Assembly (NCBI GenBank): GCA_022797115.1 | Contig: JAAWKB010000017.1 | Coordinates: forward strand, 1 to 32,254 | Length of the DNA: 32,254 bases | Source: Oscillospiraceae bacterium | GTDB lineage: Bacteria; Bacillota; Clostridia; Oscillospirales; Oscillospiraceae | Direction of reading: 5' to 3' | Shown: positions 31,433 to 32,254 of the stretch, in pieces | Layout of the letters: every line of letters begins with the position of its first letter | Numbering within the stretch: position 1 is the first letter of the stretch | Translations under genes and position numbers: made by a program | The notes under the pieces: generated by a model | The model's database searches: none | The model's input: the letters and a program-made list of their open reading frames with translations, nothing else | What the model was told of the DNA's origin: nothing

Positions 31433-32254
31433 TCAGCCCTCTGGCGGGATATACAGGCGGTTGTCCATCAGCAGCCGATAGACCAGCCGGACCAGTTTTC
31501 TGGCAGTTAAAGCGAGTGCGCGTTTATGTTGGAACTGGTTGACCTCTTTGAATTTGAGGTCATAGTAGCGCCGAAACTCGGAGTCGCATCTTCTCACGGA
31601 GTTGGCGGCTTCCAGCAGGTAGTAGCGGAGATAGCGGTTGCCAGACTTGATAAGTTTGGAGTGCTGGGCCTCGAAATCGCCGGACTGGTGCTGTGTCCAA
31701 ACCAGGCCGGCGTATTTGGCAACGGATGCCTGAGAGTTAAAGCGGTGGATATCGCCGGTCTCGGCAATGATACCGGCGGAGTAGACCTTGCCAATGCTGG
31801 GAACGGAAGTCAGCGTGTTAGGGATGATCTGGAACTGCTGCTCAATGGCTTTGTCCAATACCTTGATCTGCTTTTCCAGGGCTCGCATGGTTGCAATGGA
31901 AACAGCCATAGCCTGGTTCACAGAGTTGTTTACAGTGACTGGCAAACGATAAGAGTTTTTAGCAGCGGCTTGAATGGCTTTCGCTTTTTCCGCCGGGTCT
32001 GCAAAGCGGCCCCTGCCTGATTCGGCGATGAAATCGGTCAGATGATCCAAATCGATGTAGGCCAGCTCGTCCACTGTTTCAAAGCGTTCCATGAGAGCGA
32101 TAGTGGTGGCGCTGGAGTTGGCGATGTCCTTATCTTGAGCCATACCGGAGCATTTGAGGAACAGGTAATTGGCAAAGTGCTGCTTCTCCCGCATCAGGTT
32201 CTGTACAACGTCAAATCTGGCCCTGGTGAGGGTTTGCAGGGATTTGTAGCGGTA
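31433..32254 (-). CDS. IS110-family transposase, C-terminal part (runs off window)
   Basis: The leftward frame is open from the window edge to a stop at 31433, at least 273 residues. An internal ATG at 32194 is not the start, because upstream codons continue the family sequence (SLQTLTRARFDVVQNLMREK). A Transposase_20 domain holds VPSIGKVYSAGIIAETGDI, RFNSQASVAKYAGL, and SGNRYLRYYLLEAANSVRR. The N-terminal RuvC-like DEDD domain lies mostly or wholly beyond the window. IS110 elements move by a bridge-RNA-guided recombinase with a DEDD site and a C-terminal serine. No frameshift is seen in the visible part. Confidence 0.92.
   Translation of the reverse strand, partial: YRYKSLQTLTRARFDVVQNLMREKQHFANYLFLKCSGMAQDKDIANSSATTIALMERFETVDELAYIDLDHLTDFIAESGRGRFADPAEKAKAIQAAAKNSYRLPVTVNNSVNQAMAVSIATMRALEKQIKVLDKAIEQQFQIIPNTLTSVPSIGKVYSAGIIAETGDIHRFNSQASVAKYAGLVWTQHQSGDFEAQHSKLIKSGNRYLRYYLLEAANSVRRCDSEFRRYYDLKFKEVNQFQHKRALALTARKLVRLVYRLLMDNRLYIPPEG
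31433..32254 (-). mobile_element. IS110-family insertion sequence, partial
   Basis: The transposase gene and the AT-richer flank indicate an IS110-family element entering from the right edge. Only its transposase 3' side is visible; its exact end between 31042 and 31432 could not be fixed, since these elements lack classical terminal inverted repeats. Confidence 0.8.

Noticed and set aside
31433-32194. Transposase starting at the internal ATG at 32194
   Set aside because: Twenty further in-frame codons up to the window edge continue the IS110-family sequence, so the gene is cut by the window rather than starting there.

Overview
The window is high-GC bacterial DNA with tightly packed genes and strong Shine-Dalgarno sites. 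Its gene content points to a Firmicute of the Oscillospiraceae type (Flavonifractor/Lawsonibacter-like gut Clostridia): single-chain clade II PurL, stand-alone AICAR transformylase plus a PurO-type IMP cyclohydrolase, a ZTP riboswitch, a BMP-family nucleoside-type ABC importer and a FliB-like protein. The taxonomic placement is inferred from these gene families, not from a marker gene.

Layout. Bases 1-47 hold the 5' tip of a leftward gene behind a possible Rex-like operator. A copper-type CsoR repressor follows (419-760, minus). From 15.1 kb down to 1.0 kb a leftward purine operon reads ZTP riboswitch/terminator - purE - purC - purF - purM - purN - IMP cyclohydrolase (PurO type) - purB - AICAR transformylase - purD - purL, with cysK 53 bases beyond purL. 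All steps from PRPP to IMP are present. Two are unusual: the bifunctional PurH is replaced by two separate proteins, and PurF lacks the N-terminal cysteine nucleophile.

Diverging from the purine promoter, carA-carB (plus strand) sits behind a leader with a strong attenuator-like terminator. Next come a lipoprotein, a two-domain ATPase and two permeases of a BMP-type ABC importer, probably for nucleosides. The 15-25 kb half therefore combines pyrimidine/arginine precursor synthesis with likely nucleoside uptake. After it come an NTF2-like gene, rpe, recR and a FliB-like cysteine-cluster protein (plus strand), then a leftward padR - HAAS/DUF4097 membrane protein - GNAT acetyltransferase unit. 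The window closes in an IS110-family transposase that runs off the right edge.

The most unusual non-coding signal is a family of seven AT-rich palindromic repeats in intergenic gaps (786, 884, 12021, 12172, 24982, 25508 and 27327). Six form three inverted pairs: one between csoR and cysK, one inside the purine operon, and one bracketing the NTF2-like gene. Their arms show compensatory base changes. No rRNA, tRNA or CRISPR array was seen.
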